From Neobacillus muris (lineage in GTDB: Bacteria; Bacillota; Bacilli; Bacillales; Cytobacillaceae), in assembly GCF_943193175.1 (NCBI RefSeq), contig NZ_CALPDF010000027.1, forward strand, positions 1-61,509: 61,509 bases of DNA. The letters are read 5' to 3'. The stretch's first letter is position 1; every line of letters starts with the position of its first letter. The notes under the pieces were generated by a model. It was not told where the DNA came from. It searched no databases and worked only from the letters and a program-made list of their open reading frames with translations. Of this stretch, positions 34,366 to 44,168 are shown piece by piece. The position numbers and the translations under genes are program-made.

Positions 34366-35598
34366 CGGTTGATTTATTTCTGTTAATTTTTGGTCTGCAG
34401 GAAGGAAAAATGCGGTTAAGCCCACTATTGGCAAGATACCCAACGATATAATCATAGTTGGCAGTCCAATCAAATCTGCAATATAGCCCAAGCCGACTGA
34501 TCCTATTGCGCCCATTCCAAACGCTAGTCCGACCGTCAGGCCTGACATCAAGCCTATTTTCCCTGGAACTAATTCCTGTGCATAGACAACGGTTACGGAA
34601 AAACTGGTCATTAAAATAAATCCAGTTAAAACCAAAAGAATGAACGCCATTACAGGCGATACATGAGGAATAAGGATTGAAAGAGGCAGAGTTCCCAGCA
34701 TAGAGAATGAGATGATATTTTTTTTGCCAAAGCGGTCGGCTAGCGGACCTCCAAAAAACGTTCCAAACGCACCGGCCACTAAAAAGGCAAACAAGAATAA
34801 CTGTGCTTGTTTAATGGATAGGCTATATTTTTCTATTCCATAAAAGGAGTAAAAATTGGTCATGCCGGAAATATACCAAGATCGCGCAAAAATGAGCAGT
34901 AATATGAGTTCGAGTGCGTTTTTAATGTTTCTTTTAAGACCAATTTTTTGTTTTGAGGCGGATGAAGCGGTTCTTTTTGATTGGGCAATGCCTGCTAAAT
35001 TACCTTGATACCATACAGCGATGTAGATTAATAATAAAACTGCAGCTGCAGCAACAATGCTAAACCATGAGGCTCCTCTTTGGCCTAAAGGGACCAAAAT
35101 TAAAGCGGTAATTAATGGAGCAAATGCCTGTCCGGTATTTCCTCCGACCTGATAAATGGATTGGGCAAGACCTCTTCGGCTTCCGGCAGCCATAAAAGCA
35201 ACCCGGGAACCTTCCGGGTGAAACACAGCCGAACCGATTCCGATAAAAATAACCGATAACACCATCATGGTAAAGGTGGGGGAAAATGCCAATCCAAGGA
35301 TCCCAATCAAACTAAAAGCTAAGCCGACGGGCAGCGCAAAAGGCATTGGACGTTTATCTGTGTAACTCCCCACAACGGGCTGCATGACGGAAGCAACCAT
35401 ATTCAAGGAAAAGGCAATAATGCCGAGCTGGGTGTAGGATAGCCCCATTGACTTTTCAAGAATCGGAAACATCGCTGGTACAACAGACTGTAAGGCGTCA
35501 TTAAGTAAATGGCAAAATCCCAGAATGATTAGGATTTTATATTGGGTTGAATGATGGGACACTGCCGGATTAGGAGGCAGGGCTGCTTGCTGGGTCAT
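34360..35598 (-). CDS. MFS transporter of the fosmidomycin-resistance (Fsr/YfnC) type
   Basis: A 412-residue integral membrane protein with about 12 helices. The N-terminal half has GFCHLLNDALQSVVPAMFP and the MFS loop motif around GSYTDKRP, then FHPEGSRVAFMAAGSRRGLA, which I associate with the Fsr/YfnC family; the central loop (about residues 205-225) is basic. Fsr exports fosmidomycin and related compounds. AAAGGGG precedes the ATG. It is divergent from the mhqR-like regulator, which could control it, though no shared full operator was found. Confidence 0.85.
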   Translation of the reverse strand: MTQQAALPPNPAVSHHSTQYKILIILGFCHLLNDALQSVVPAMFPILEKSMGLSYTQLGIIAFSLNMVASVMQPVVGSYTDKRPMPFALPVGLAFSLIGILGLAFSPTFTMMVLSVIFIGIGSAVFHPEGSRVAFMAAGSRRGLAQSIYQVGGNTGQAFAPLITALILVPLGQRGASWFSIVAAAAVLLLIYIAVWYQGNLAGIAQSKRTASSASKQKIGLKRNIKNALELILLLIFARSWYISGMTNFYSFYGIEKYSLSIKQAQLFLFAFLVAGAFGTFFGGPLADRFGKKNIISFSMLGTLPLSILIPHVSPVMAFILLVLTGFILMTSFSVTVVYAQELVPGKIGLMSGLTVGLAFGMGAIGSVGLGYIADLIGLPTMIISLGILPIVGLTAFFLPADQKLTEINQPK

Positions 35599-35716
35599 TT
35601 ATATTCCCCTTTTCAGAAAATTTTTTCTATTTCTATATTACTACTAGATGTTCAGTTGGGAAATAGTTAATTTCTACGATCATGAGGGATTTGCTAAATA
35701 GAAGCACCCGAGCAAA

Positions 35717-35764
35717 TTGACAGTGATTGATAAATTTTTTATAATAATTTTGAAATCGAGATAT
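35717..35764 (+). promoter_or_regulatory. Consensus SigA promoter of the MarR-type gene, with an MhqR-like half-site
   Basis: TTGACA (35717-35722), 17 bases, TATAAT (35740-35745): both hexamers perfect. TCGAGATAT (35756-35764) falls near the expected transcription start and resembles one half of the MhqR operator (TATCTCGAATTCGAGATA, from memory). The other half is poor. Confidence 0.65.
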
Positions 35765-35815
35765 TTAAAAGCAAACGTTCATGCGAATGTTAAAACCATA
35801 AAGGGTGGGTTTAAA

Positions 35816-36256
35816 ATGGAAAATGATTCAACTGCGAAATCACTAAAGCTATTTATTGTTCTATCCAGAGCTTATAAAGCTATAAATGAGCATGTCAATA
35901 AAGTCATTCAAGCAAATGGGTTAAATCCAACAGAATTTGCTGTCTTAGAGCTTTTATATCATAAGGGGGATCAGCCGCTGCAGCAAATTGGCGGAAAGAT
36001 TTTGCTTGCAAGCGGGAGCATTACCTATGTGGTAGATAAGCTGGAACAGAAGGGATTGCTGCAAAGGATCGCCTGTCCAAGTGACAGGAGGGTAACCTAT
36101 GCTTCGATAACGGATGAGGGAAAGGCATTAATTCAGGAAATCTTTCCAGAACATGCAGAGCAAATCAATAAATTAATGTCCAGTCTTACCGATACGGAAA
36201 AATTAACAGCCATTGATTTATTGAAAAAATTAGGAATACCTGCGGGAAAATTTTGA
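35816..36256 (+). CDS. MarR family regulator, MhqR-like
   Basis: A 146-residue winged-helix repressor. Visible: LSRAYKAINEHVNKVIQANG, LNPTEFAVLELLYHKGDQPL, recognition helix LLASGSITYVVDKLEQKGLL and wing RIACPSDRRVTYASITDEG. The text is very like B. subtilis MhqR, which responds to quinones and electrophiles by controlling azoreductases and dioxygenases; position near clpE also agrees with mhqR in B. subtilis. The ATG at 35816 is used because the promoter and its start site lie inside the longer frame. An azoreductase gene lies at 49376 in the same window. Confidence 0.85.
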   Translation: MENDSTAKSLKLFIVLSRAYKAINEHVNKVIQANGLNPTEFAVLELLYHKGDQPLQQIGGKILLASGSITYVVDKLEQKGLLQRIACPSDRRVTYASITDEGKALIQEIFPEHAEQINKLMSSLTDTEKLTAIDLLKKLGIPAGKF

Positions 36257-36258
36257 TG

Positions 36259-36278
36259 ACGGCCACCTGGCCGTTTTT
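36259..36278 (+). terminator. Terminator after the MarR-type gene
   Basis: ACGGCC/GGCCGT stem (36259-36274) followed by five T. Confidence 0.75.
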
Positions 36279-36351
36279 ATTTTAAACTGTTGAGTCCATT
36301 AGGTATAATGGTATAGATTAACTGATTACTTCAAGAGGGGGATGTCAAGAA

Positions 36352-38046
36352 ATGGGATTTGAAAGCTATACATATGTCCGTCCTGATTTATCGGAGGTAA
36401 CTTCAAGGTTTGAAACGGCATTAAAGCGTTTTCGCACTGCTGAGTCTGCTGAGGAGCAATGCCATGCCATGGATGAGATCAATCAGATCAGAAATAACAT
36501 AGGAACAATGTTTAATTTGTGCAATATCCGTCATACGATTAATACAAATGATGAGTTTTATAAGGAAGAACAGGATTACATGGATGAGCTTGAGCCCGAA
36601 ATTGAAGGGTTAGAAACGAAGTATTATCAAGCACTTGTCCAATCAAAATTCAGGCCTGAGCTTGAAACCAAGTTTGGCAGGCAGCTGTTTGCCTTGGCTG
36701 AAAGCCAATTAAAAACATTTAAGCCGGAAATTGTGCCTATGCTCCAAAAAGAAAATCGCTTAGTGACAGAATACACGAAATTAGTGGCATCTGCTAAAAT
36801 TCAGTTTGAAGGTGAAGAGCGGACGCTTGCCCAGATTGACCCATTTATTGAATCGACTGATAGAGACATGCGAAAACGGGCGAGTGAAGCAAAATTTGGT
36901 TTCTTTGCTGAACATGAAGCAGATCTGGACCGTATTTATGATGACCTTGTAAGGGTGCGGACAGACATTGCCAAAGCATTAGGGTTTAAGGATTTCGTTG
37001 AGCTTGGCTACCACAGAATGATGAGGACCGACTATAATGCAGAAATGGTGGCCAATTTCCGCCAGCAAGTAAAGGACTACATTGTTCCGATCGCTGCGAA
37101 ACTAAAGGAGCGCCAACGGGCACGTCTCGGTCTCGAACAATTAAAGTATTATGATGAAAATATCGTATATCAGACCGGAAATGCTGTGCCAAAGGGAAGT
37201 CCAGAATGGATTATAGAAAATGGCCAAAAGATGTACGAAGACCTTTCGAAGGAAACAGGTGAATTTTTTAGGTTCATGCGGGAGAATAATCTGATGGACC
37301 TTGTTGCAAAAAAAGGGAAAGCCAGCGGGGGCTATTGCACCTATATTGAGAACTATAAAGCACCCTTTATTTTTTCAAATTTTAACGGGACATCTGGAGA
37401 TATTGGCGTACTGACACATGAGGCCGGCCACGCGTTTCAAGTGTATTCAAGCCGCCATTTTGAAATTCCGGAATACAACTGGCCAACGTATGAAGCCTGT
37501 GAAATCCATTCCATGAGCATGGAGTTCTTTACTTGGCCATGGATGGACCTGTTTTTTAAAGAGGATACCGATAAATATAAATTTTCTCATTTAAGCGATG
37601 CCTTGTTATTTCTCCCATACGGGGTGTCAGTGGATGAGTTCCAGCATTGGGTATATGAAAATCCTGAGGCTTCACCGAAGGAGCGGAAACTAAAGTGGCG
37701 TGAAGTTGAGAAGAAATATTTGCCGCATAAGGATTATGATGGATTTGCGTATTTAGAAAATGGCGGATTCTGGCAGCGCCAAGGCCATATTTATAATTCT
37801 CCTTTCTATTACATTGACTATACCCTTGCGCAGATTTGTGCCTTCCAATTCTGGAAACGTTCAAGAGAAAATAAGGAAGAGGCATGGGGAGATTACCTAA
37901 ATCTTTGCAGTCTGGGCGGTAGCATGTCATTTACTAAGCTTGTAGAGGCAGCCAATTTAATTTCACCATTTGAAAATGGCTGTGTGGAATCAGTTGTTGG
38001 AGAAATTGAAAATTGGCTGAACTCAGTAGACGATAAGAATTTATAA
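36352..38046 (+). CDS. M3 family oligoendopeptidase
   Basis: A 564-residue zinc metallopeptidase of the PepF/M3 type. The metal site is GVLTHEAGHAFQVYSSR (HExxH), with the third ligand expected in EACEIHSMSMEFF about 25 residues on. The N-terminal 200 residues are helical, as in the family. It degrades short peptides in the cytoplasm; no signal peptide is present. GAGGGGGATG precedes the ATG. Single gene, ending at a bidirectional hairpin shared with clpE. Confidence 0.92.
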   Translation: MGFESYTYVRPDLSEVTSRFETALKRFRTAESAEEQCHAMDEINQIRNNIGTMFNLCNIRHTINTNDEFYKEEQDYMDELEPEIEGLETKYYQALVQSKFRPELETKFGRQLFALAESQLKTFKPEIVPMLQKENRLVTEYTKLVASAKIQFEGEERTLAQIDPFIESTDRDMRKRASEAKFGFFAEHEADLDRIYDDLVRVRTDIAKALGFKDFVELGYHRMMRTDYNAEMVANFRQQVKDYIVPIAAKLKERQRARLGLEQLKYYDENIVYQTGNAVPKGSPEWIIENGQKMYEDLSKETGEFFRFMRENNLMDLVAKKGKASGGYCTYIENYKAPFIFSNFNGTSGDIGVLTHEAGHAFQVYSSRHFEIPEYNWPTYEACEIHSMSMEFFTWPWMDLFFKEDTDKYKFSHLSDALLFLPYGVSVDEFQHWVYENPEASPKERKLKWREVEKKYLPHKDYDGFAYLENGGFWQRQGHIYNSPFYYIDYTLAQICAFQFWKRSRENKEEAWGDYLNLCSLGGSMSFTKLVEAANLISPFENGCVESVVGEIENWLNSVDDKNL

Positions 38047-38090
38047 AAAAGAAACGAAGTACGCGGCGCAAAAATAAACGCCCGATTAGC

Positions 38091-38128
38091 AATAGAAAAG
38101 CGAAGCCACACGGCTTCGCTTTTCTATT
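38091..38128. terminator. Bidirectional terminator between the M3 peptidase gene and clpE
   Basis: A perfect 17-bp stem AATAGAAAAGCGAAGCC (38091-38107) / GGCTTCGCTTTTCTATT (38112-38128) with loop ACAC. It overlaps the clpE stop codon. Confidence 0.9.
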
Positions 38129-40274
38129 GGATTGTAACGGCATCGGCGGTCACTTTTAATTCGCCGTTTTCTATGATGGCTGACAATTTATTGACTTCTG
38201 GCTGTTCGAGTATAAAGTCGGCAATTTTATCTTCGAGCTGTTCTTGGATGACACGTCTTAGTGGACGTGCTCCAAAGGCTGGATGATACCCAAGCTCTGC
38301 CAGTTTTTCTTTGGCATCGTCTGATATGGAGAATTGAATATTTTGTTCTGTTAGAGCTTCTTGTAGTTCTTGAATCATTAAATCTACAATGGATAAAATA
38401 TGCTTTTTATCAAGAGAGTTAAATTCAATGATGCTGTCGAAACGGTTTAAGAATTCCGGCTTAAAGAAGCTGCCAAGTGATTCGAGAATATTTGCCTCTT
38501 CTACTGCTTCACTTGTTCCAAAACCCACATGGATCGGTTTATAACCCGTTCCAGCATTACTTGTCATGATGATGACAGTGTCTTTGAAGCTAACCACTCT
38601 GCCTTGGCTGTCAGTCAAACGGCCATCTTCTAGAATTTGCAGGAACATATGCTGTACATCAGGATGCGCTTTTTCAATTTCGTCCAATAGGATAATACTA
38701 TACGGGTTTCTGCGCACCTTTTCTGTAAGCTGTCCTGCCTCTTCGTGGCCGACATAGCCAGGAGGGGAACCGATAAGTTTTGAAATGCTGTGTTTTTCCA
38801 TGTATTCACTCATGTCAAGCCGAATCATTGAGTCTTTTGTTCCGAACAATTCTTCAGCTAATGTTTTAGTTAGTTCCGTTTTACCGACACCTGTAGGCCC
38901 AACAAATAAGAAGGAACCAATTGGCCGGTTTTTTGATTTTAACCCGGCCCGGCCGCGGCGAATGGCTTTCGCCACTTTACGGACGGCTTTTTCTTGGCCA
39001 ATGACCTTTACATTTAGAGCGTCTTCAAGGTTTTTCATTTTGGCCTGTTCATCCTGCTGCAATTTACCTACAGGGATTCCGGTTTTTTGTTCCACAATCT
39101 CTTGAATAAGAGAAACAGTCACAACTGGACGTTCTGAGCTAAAGTCATTGTTTAAGGCTTTCTCTAATTTTGCTTCTTCATCCCGCAGTTTTGCGGCCTG
39201 TTCATATTTCTCTTGTTTCAATGCTGCCTCTTTTTCAGCGGCAATTTCTTTTAGACGTGTCTCGATCTGTTCCTTACTCTTATAATCCGATGTCAGGTTT
39301 AATTTAGAGCCTGCTTCGTCCATTAAATCAATCGCTTTATCTGGTAAGAAGCGGTCTTGGATATATCGCTCCGATAATTGGACACATGCTTGGATGGCTT
39401 CGTCGGCATAGGATACTTCATGAAAGTCTTCATATTTTTTCTGAAGACCTTTTAAGATTTCAATCGCCGCTTTTGTACTTGGCTCTTGAATATGAACCGG
39501 CTGGAAGCGTCGTTCCAGAGCGGGATCTTTTTCAATCTGACGATATTCTTTCAACGTTGTGGCACCAACCACATGCAATTCACCGCGGGCAAGAGCTGGT
39601 TTTAAAATATTTCCTGCATCCATTGAACCTTCAGCTGAACCAGCACCAACCAGTAAATGAATTTCATCGATGAACAGGATAATGTTTTTGCGTTCTTGTA
39701 ATTCGGCAATTAATTGCTTCATTCTTTCTTCGAATTGACCTCGTATACCCGTATTGGCAACGAGAGAAGCAACGTCCAGTAAATAAACCTGTTTATTTTG
39801 TAATTTTGCCGGTACATCGCCATCTGCTATTTTCAAAGCAATGCCTTCTGCAATCGCCGTTTTACCCACACCTGGTTCACCGATTAATACGGGGTTATTT
39901 TTATTTCTTCTATTTAAAATTTCAATGACTTGCTTGATTTCTTTATCCCGGCCAATAACTGGGTCAATTAACCCTGCCCGTGCCATTTGTGTTAAGTTCC
40001 GGCCAAATTGATCGATAAATCCTCCATGGGCTGCTTTAGATCCAGTTTGAGGCTGAAATTGTCCTGACATCCCTTGGCCCTTTGTTAGGTTTTGAAATAA
40101 GTCTTCAAAAGAGGAGCCTGTGAATGGATTAAAATTCATCCCCATTCCTGCGCCTATGGATTGCTTTTCTTTCACATAGCAATCATGGCAAAGAATCAGC
40201 TCTTTTTGTTGGCCATTAATATTCACTTTTAATTGTACATTCGCTTGATTCTGATGGCATCGTTGACAAAGCAT
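38124..40274 (-). CDS. clpE: ATP-dependent Clp protease ATPase subunit ClpE
   Basis: A 716-residue Clp/Hsp100 ATPase. The N-terminal zinc finger CQRCHQNQ...CHDC is the mark of ClpE. Two AAA modules follow: [13 protein letters not shown] with [13 protein letters not shown], then [20 protein letters not shown] with [13 protein letters not shown]; a UVR-like coiled segment ([20 protein letters not shown]) lies between. It unfolds damaged proteins for ClpP during heat stress. Two CtsR operators overlap its promoter, so it is heat-inducible. Confidence 0.97.
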   Translation of the reverse strand: MLCQRCHQNQANVQLKVNINGQQKELILCHDCYVKEKQSIGAGMGMNFNPFTGSSFEDLFQNLTKGQGMSGQFQPQTGSKAAHGGFIDQFGRNLTQMARAGLIDPVIGRDKEIKQVIEILNRRNKNNPVLIGEPGVGKTAIAEGIALKIADGDVPAKLQNKQVYLLDVASLVANTGIRGQFEERMKQLIAELQERKNIILFIDEIHLLVGAGSAEGSMDAGNILKPALARGELHVVGATTLKEYRQIEKDPALERRFQPVHIQEPSTKAAIEILKGLQKKYEDFHEVSYADEAIQACVQLSERYIQDRFLPDKAIDLMDEAGSKLNLTSDYKSKEQIETRLKEIAAEKEAALKQEKYEQAAKLRDEEAKLEKALNNDFSSERPVVTVSLIQEIVEQKTGIPVGKLQQDEQAKMKNLEDALNVKVIGQEKAVRKVAKAIRRGRAGLKSKNRPIGSFLFVGPTGVGKTELTKTLAEELFGTKDSMIRLDMSEYMEKHSISKLIGSPPGYVGHEEAGQLTEKVRRNPYSIILLDEIEKAHPDVQHMFLQILEDGRLTDSQGRVVSFKDTVIIMTSNAGTGYKPIHVGFGTSEAVEEANILESLGSFFKPEFLNRFDSIIEFNSLDKKHILSIVDLMIQELQEALTEQNIQFSISDDAKEKLAELGYHPAFGARPLRRVIQEQLEDKIADFILEQPEVNKLSAIIENGELKVTADAVTIQ

Positions 40275-40314
40275 AATAAAAACCTCCTTGTTATTTAGCT
40301 TTTATCAATTTGAC

Positions 40315-40370
40315 TTTGACTATCTTTGACTTTCTGACTACAGTATACTCTGACCTTTTTTGACTTTCAA
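40315..40370 (-). promoter_or_regulatory. clpE promoter with two CtsR operators
   Basis: On the minus strand, TTGAAA (40370-40365), 17 bases, TATACT (40347-40342). The CtsR consensus is RGTCAAANANRGTCAAA. AGTCAAAGATAGTCAAA (complement of 40315-40331) matches fully, and AGTCAAAAAAGGTCAGA (complement of 40349-40365) at 16 of 17. One operator fills the -35/-10 spacer, the other lies just downstream of the start site. Confidence 0.9.
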
Positions 40371-40462
40371 GAGATTTGTCTAAAGAAATTGTTTCCAATT
40401 AGGGAAAAAGCTCGTCATTGTTTGTCCCATCATTCATATATTGGTGATAAGGGGGAGATGGT

Positions 40463-41515
40463 GTGAGAAAGAACTGGAACCAGGCCTTTCAAATTGCTGC
40501 AGTTTATGTTGGAACAGTAGTTGGGGCTGGATTTGCCACGGGAAGAGAAATTGTTGAATTCTTTTCCCGATATGGTTTCTTTGGCTTCATTAGTATATTA
40601 ATGAGCGGCTTTCTGTTTATCATTCTAGGTTCTAAGCTTATGCGGACAGCTGCTCAAATTGGGGCAAAATCGTATCAGGAGTTCAATAACTATTTATTCG
40701 GCAGATGGGCTGGTTCTGTCATCAACCTACTGATGCTGTTCATGCTTCTGGGGGTATGCGCGGTGATGCTTTCGGGTGCAGGGGCTGTCTTTGAGGAACA
40801 ACTAGAAATCCCTAAAAATATGGGAATTCTTCTGACAATCATTCTTTCATATATCGTGATGCTGCTTGGCACGAGAGGCCTATTTGCTGTAAATGCGTTT
40901 GTTGTTCCGTTAATGGTTAGCTTTAGTTTATTCTTGATGGTTTTATCACTAAAGCTGCCGAATTTCGTACAGCAATTTTTGTACATTCCGCCGTCAGTTG
41001 TGGGCTGGAAGACGGCCATATCTCCATTTTCCTATGCAGCATTAAATCTCGGATTGGCACAAGCTGTTCTAGTGCCGATTGCGACAGAGGTAAAGAATGA
41101 TTGGACCATCAAGTGGGGAGGGATATTAGGGGGACTGGCATTAACCTTCATTTTAATTGGGAGTCATGCTACATTAATCATGCTGCCAAACGTAGAATTA
41201 TATCAAATCCCAATGGCCATCATAATGAAAAATTATGCTCCATTTTTGTATGGGATTTTTGTTTTAATTATTTATGGGGAGATATTTACCTCAGTGATTG
41301 GAAACGTATTTGGTCTTGACAGGCAATTGCAGCAGTATAAACAAGTTCCTGCTGTGATTTCAGTCACCGCCATTTTTACCGTTTCTTATCTAATCAGTTT
41401 AGTAAACTACGGTACACTTTTGTCCTATCTCTATCCATTATTTGGCTACATATGCATGACCTTTTTTGTTTTGCTTTGGATGAAGCCTTATCCGCCGGCA
41501 AGAAAAAACTATTGA
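40463..41515 (+). CDS. ykvI: YkvI family membrane protein
   Basis: A 350-residue polytopic protein with about ten hydrophobic helices. Its N-terminus, AAVYVGTVVGAGFATGREIVE, has the broken-helix GxGFATG motif of APC-fold transporters, and the whole matches B. subtilis YkvI, which also lies beside clpE. The substrate is unknown. GTG start after GGGGGAGATG. Divergent from clpE; the CtsR sites are too close to clpE to suggest joint control with certainty. Confidence 0.85.
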   Translation: MRKNWNQAFQIAAVYVGTVVGAGFATGREIVEFFSRYGFFGFISILMSGFLFIILGSKLMRTAAQIGAKSYQEFNNYLFGRWAGSVINLLMLFMLLGVCAVMLSGAGAVFEEQLEIPKNMGILLTIILSYIVMLLGTRGLFAVNAFVVPLMVSFSLFLMVLSLKLPNFVQQFLYIPPSVVGWKTAISPFSYAALNLGLAQAVLVPIATEVKNDWTIKWGGILGGLALTFILIGSHATLIMLPNVELYQIPMAIIMKNYAPFLYGIFVLIIYGEIFTSVIGNVFGLDRQLQQYKQVPAVISVTAIFTVSYLISLVNYGTLLSYLYPLFGYICMTFFVLLWMKPYPPARKNY

Positions 41516-41519
41516 AAAA

Positions 41520-41544
41520 CAGCTGCCCATTTAGCAGCTGTTTT
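41520..41544. terminator. Bidirectional terminator between ykvI and the CPBP gene
   Basis: CAGCTGC (41520-41526) / GCAGCTG (41534-41540) with T on the plus side and A before the stem. Confidence 0.75.
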
Positions 41545-42154
41545 ATTTTAGAGGCAAAATAATAAAAATCATGATATCAAAAATAATATGAGAAACAATG
41601 GTCAATGGCATGCTTTTTTTCCAATAATATAAAAACCCCCAAGCAAGCCCTGAGAGGAAGGAAGCAAGCATTAGTAAAATAGAACCCGAATAAAGATGGA
41701 CAGAGGTATAAAGGAGGGAACCAAGCAATATTCCCCAGACAGGTTTGATGTAACGCAATAGTCTTTTTTGGATAAATCCTCGCCAAAATAGTTCTTCACC
41801 AGGTGCCGCCACTAAAATAAGGGCGAGGTACTCCCAAAAAATAGATGGGGCATACCATTTATAGAGCTGCCGAATTTCTTTTGTAATCGGCAGTTGAATC
41901 GTATGCATCATTTTTATTCCTAACCAAAAAATGAAGAATAAAAGTAATCCTGAAACGATCCCGTACAGGAAATATCGGAAAAAGGATAATTGGTCATCTA
42001 CTTCAGATTGATACATGGCGTAGGCAATTAAGATAAGTATAGAGCCTGAAAAGATATACCAAAATATCGACTTATCATGAAAAGAAAAGTAAATAAGCAA
42101 ATGTGCGATTAGGAATCCGATGATGATACGAAAGTCAAGGAACAGTTTTTTCAT
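41543..42154 (-). CDS. CPBP family intramembrane glutamic endopeptidase
   Basis: A 203-residue membrane protein with about six helices. The catalytic pair is in APGEELFWRGFIQKRL (EExxxR), with further histidines in TSVHLYSGS and VSHIIFDI, as in CPBP/Abi (CAAX-type) proteases. Such proteins process prenylated or bacteriocin-like peptides or confer self-immunity; the substrate here is unknown. The start at 42154 follows AAAGGAGC on the minus strand; a 12-residue extension has no ribosome site. Confidence 0.85.
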   Translation of the reverse strand: MKKLFLDFRIIIGFLIAHLLIYFSFHDKSIFWYIFSGSILILIAYAMYQSEVDDQLSFFRYFLYGIVSGLLLFFIFWLGIKMMHTIQLPITKEIRQLYKWYAPSIFWEYLALILVAAPGEELFWRGFIQKRLLRYIKPVWGILLGSLLYTSVHLYSGSILLMLASFLSGLAWGFLYYWKKSMPLTIVSHIIFDIMIFIILPLK

Positions 42155-42296
42155 TTTGTAAGCTCCTTTGTCAAAATCAATAACATACATTTTAGCAAAT
42201 AATAATTAAAAAGAAAATGAATTCATTCTCCATTTTAACCAAATACTTAAATAGTAACAGCAGGAATAAAAAATTGCAGGGAAGGAGTGAGGCCTT

Positions 42297-42416
42297 TTGA
42301 GCAAGTCGAAACGCCAGGAAGAAAGAGAGTGGGCAATAAGAAAGCAGGAGCAGAACCCACACGGGAAAGTACCATCCTTTAAACAATTGGCGAAGGATGT
42401 TGAGCAAGATAAATAA
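42297..42416 (+). CDS. Small basic protein, 39 residues
   Basis: TTG start after GGAAGGAGTGAGG. The peptide is hydrophilic (MSKSKRQEEREWAIRKQEQN, then PHGKVPSFKQLAKDVEQDK). It has no membrane segment and no known domain that I recognise. The good ribosome site and lack of an overlapping gene support it. It is divergent from the CPBP gene. Confidence 0.5.
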   Translation: MSKSKRQEEREWAIRKQEQNPHGKVPSFKQLAKDVEQDK

Positions 42417-42430
42417 TTCATCAAACAATA

Positions 42431-42479
42431 GGGACTGTCCAAAAAGAGAAAGGAGTCAGACTCCTTTATGGACAGTCCC
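42431..42479. repeat. Dispersed hairpin element, copy B
   Basis: Outer arms GGGACTGTCCA and TGGACAGTCCC are perfect; inside is a second perfect hairpin AAAGGAGT-CAG-ACTCCTTT. Lies between convergent genes. Confidence 0.85.
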
Positions 42480-42501
42480 AGGTAACTGCATTTAATTGTT
42501 T

Positions 42502-42696
42502 CTAACTGTTAAAAGCGCTTTCTTTGACAACCTTATAATTTTTGTGATTTACCACTGTACGCTGATCTAATTCCAAATCCCGATAATTATCCATATATGT
42601 TAAATCAACAATCACCGAATTCTCGTTCACTTTTTCCACAATACCTTGAAGACCACCGCGAAATTCTATGATATTCCCTACCTCCGCTTTTTTCAA
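42502..42696 (-). CDS. ykvS: YkvS family protein (DUF2187)
   Basis: A 64-residue protein with an SH3/KOW-like beta pattern: AEVGNIIEFRGGLQGIVEKV, ENSVIVDLTYMDNY and QRTVVNHKNYKVV. It closely resembles B. subtilis YkvS (DUF2187), whose role is unknown. The TTG at 42696 is the likely start because AAAGGAGAGAGG lies just before and the length then fits the family. Confidence 0.85.
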   Translation of the reverse strand: MKKAEVGNIIEFRGGLQGIVEKVNENSVIVDLTYMDNYRDLELDQRTVVNHKNYKVVKESAFNS

Positions 42697-42916
42697 ATTG
42701 CCTCTCTCCTTTATTATCAATCTTTTTACTATTTAAATAACAGTTTGCACCATTTTTCTCCATTCGTAAAGGGATTAATTATACAATTTCGTTAATTCTG
42801 CAGTTATTTTTCGATATTCATGAAAGCCTTTTCTTTGGCTAAGGGAATTTCACCTCATTTTAATTGACTTGCCATGCAGTATATAAGATACAATATAATA
42901 GTGAGGTGGCGTACAA

Positions 42917-43111
42917 ATGAAAGAAGAACTTGTTAATGACGTATTGAATCGGCTAATGACAGGGGAACTGTCTGAGTATTTTGTTAAAAATGAGGATTTT
43001 ATGGATTTTCGCAAAGTTCTTGTCAAGCGCAAGGATTTTAAACATTTTCGTGGGATTGCCCAAAGGAATGGCGATGTTTTATACCAATATTTAGAAGAAC
43101 AAAGAAGTTAA
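42917..43111 (+). CDS. Small protein of unknown function
   Basis: A 64-residue, charged, helical protein (MKEELVNDVLNRLMTGELSE, YFVKNEDFMDFRKVLVKRKD) with no signal or membrane segment. GTGAGGTGG precedes the ATG and it has its own terminator. I cannot name a family. Confidence 0.65.
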   Translation: MKEELVNDVLNRLMTGELSEYFVKNEDFMDFRKVLVKRKDFKHFRGIAQRNGDVLYQYLEEQRS

Positions 43112-43115
43112 CTGA

Positions 43116-43146
43116 CAGGACCTTCGATTAAAGGTCCTGTTTTTTG
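43116..43146 (+). terminator. Rho-independent terminator
   Basis: CAGGACCTT (43116-43124) / AAGGTCCTG (43131-43139) and six T. Confidence 0.88.
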
Positions 43147-43214
43147 TATGTGAAAATTCATAAATTTTGATAAAATAGATGTTAAAGCCTATAACAATAA
43201 CGGGAGTTGATGGA

Positions 43215-44168
43215 ATGCAGGCAGCCGAAAAAATAGATCGTTTAAAACAAGAAATAGCGAAAGTAATCGTTGGGAAAGAAGCAGAAATAGAATTAATGGC
43301 TATTTCCTTATTATTCAATGGCCATATTTTACTTGAAAGTGTCCCAGGCACGGGGAAAACAATGCTTGCCAAAAGTTTTGCTGCCGCGATTGGCGGTAAG
43401 TTTTCCAGGATTCAATTTACACCAGATGTTCTTCCTAGCGACATTACTGGGATCCAGTATTTTAATCCAAAGGTGCAAGAGTTTGAATTGCGCCCTGGAC
43501 CGATTATGGCCAATATTGTTCTGGCAGATGAGATTAATCGGGCAACACCAAGAACACAGTCCAGTTTATTAGAGGTTATGGAAGAGAGACAGGTAACAAT
43601 AGACGGAATTACCCTTCCAATACAGACTCCGTTTATGGTGATTGCCACACAGAATCCGGTCGAATCACAGCAAGGAACGTTCCCCCTTCCGGCTGCCCAA
43701 ATGGATCGTTTTTTTATGAAGCTGAACGTGGACTACCCGTCCTATGACGATGAGCGGAAAATGATGCAGCTTCAGCGCGGAAAACAACAACAGGAAAAAA
43801 ACTTTCAAGTATTTACCGTAAACGAAATTGAACAATTAAAAATAGCAGTCAGTGAAACCCGGATTTCAGAGGAAGTGGAAGCCTACCTTCTCTCGATCGT
43901 AAGGGAAACCCGCAATCATCCTGATATTGAATTAGGCGCCAGTCCCAGAGGAACATTAGCGTTAATGAGAGCCTCACAGGGTAAAGCTTTTTTAAATTCT
44001 CGCAGCTTCGTGATTCCGGATGATGTAAAATTTGTGGCTCCTTTTGTACTGCGCCATCGGATTCACTTGTCGATTGAAGGGGCACTAACAAAAACACCAG
44101 AAGAAATCATTTCTGAAATCATTGAATCGTCTCTTGTTCCAGTGGAAGCAGGAGGTGCAAATGGATGA
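43215..44168 (+). CDS. MoxR family AAA ATPase
   Basis: A 317-residue AAA+ protein of the MoxR group: Walker A SVPGTGKTMLAKSFA, IVLADEINRATPRTQSSLLE (Walker B and pore region), ATQNPVESQQGTFPLPAAQMDRF (sensor 1 region). MoxR proteins act as chaperones that mature a partner, commonly one with a von Willebrand or DUF58 domain, as encoded next. It is the counterpart of B. subtilis YeaC. GGGAGTTGATGG lies before the ATG. The stop overlaps the DUF58 start (ATGA). Confidence 0.92.
   Translation: MQAAEKIDRLKQEIAKVIVGKEAEIELMAISLLFNGHILLESVPGTGKTMLAKSFAAAIGGKFSRIQFTPDVLPSDITGIQYFNPKVQEFELRPGPIMANIVLADEINRATPRTQSSLLEVMEERQVTIDGITLPIQTPFMVIATQNPVESQQGTFPLPAAQMDRFFMKLNVDYPSYDDERKMMQLQRGKQQQEKNFQVFTVNEIEQLKIAVSETRISEEVEAYLLSIVRETRNHPDIELGASPRGTLALMRASQGKAFLNSRSFVIPDDVKFVAPFVLRHRIHLSIEGALTKTPEEIISEIIESSLVPVEAGGANG

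Noticed and set aside
42206..42442. Minus-strand frames of 78 codons upstream of the CPBP gene
   Set aside because: They overlap a hairpin repeat and a plus-strand frame with a good ribosome site, and have no start signal.
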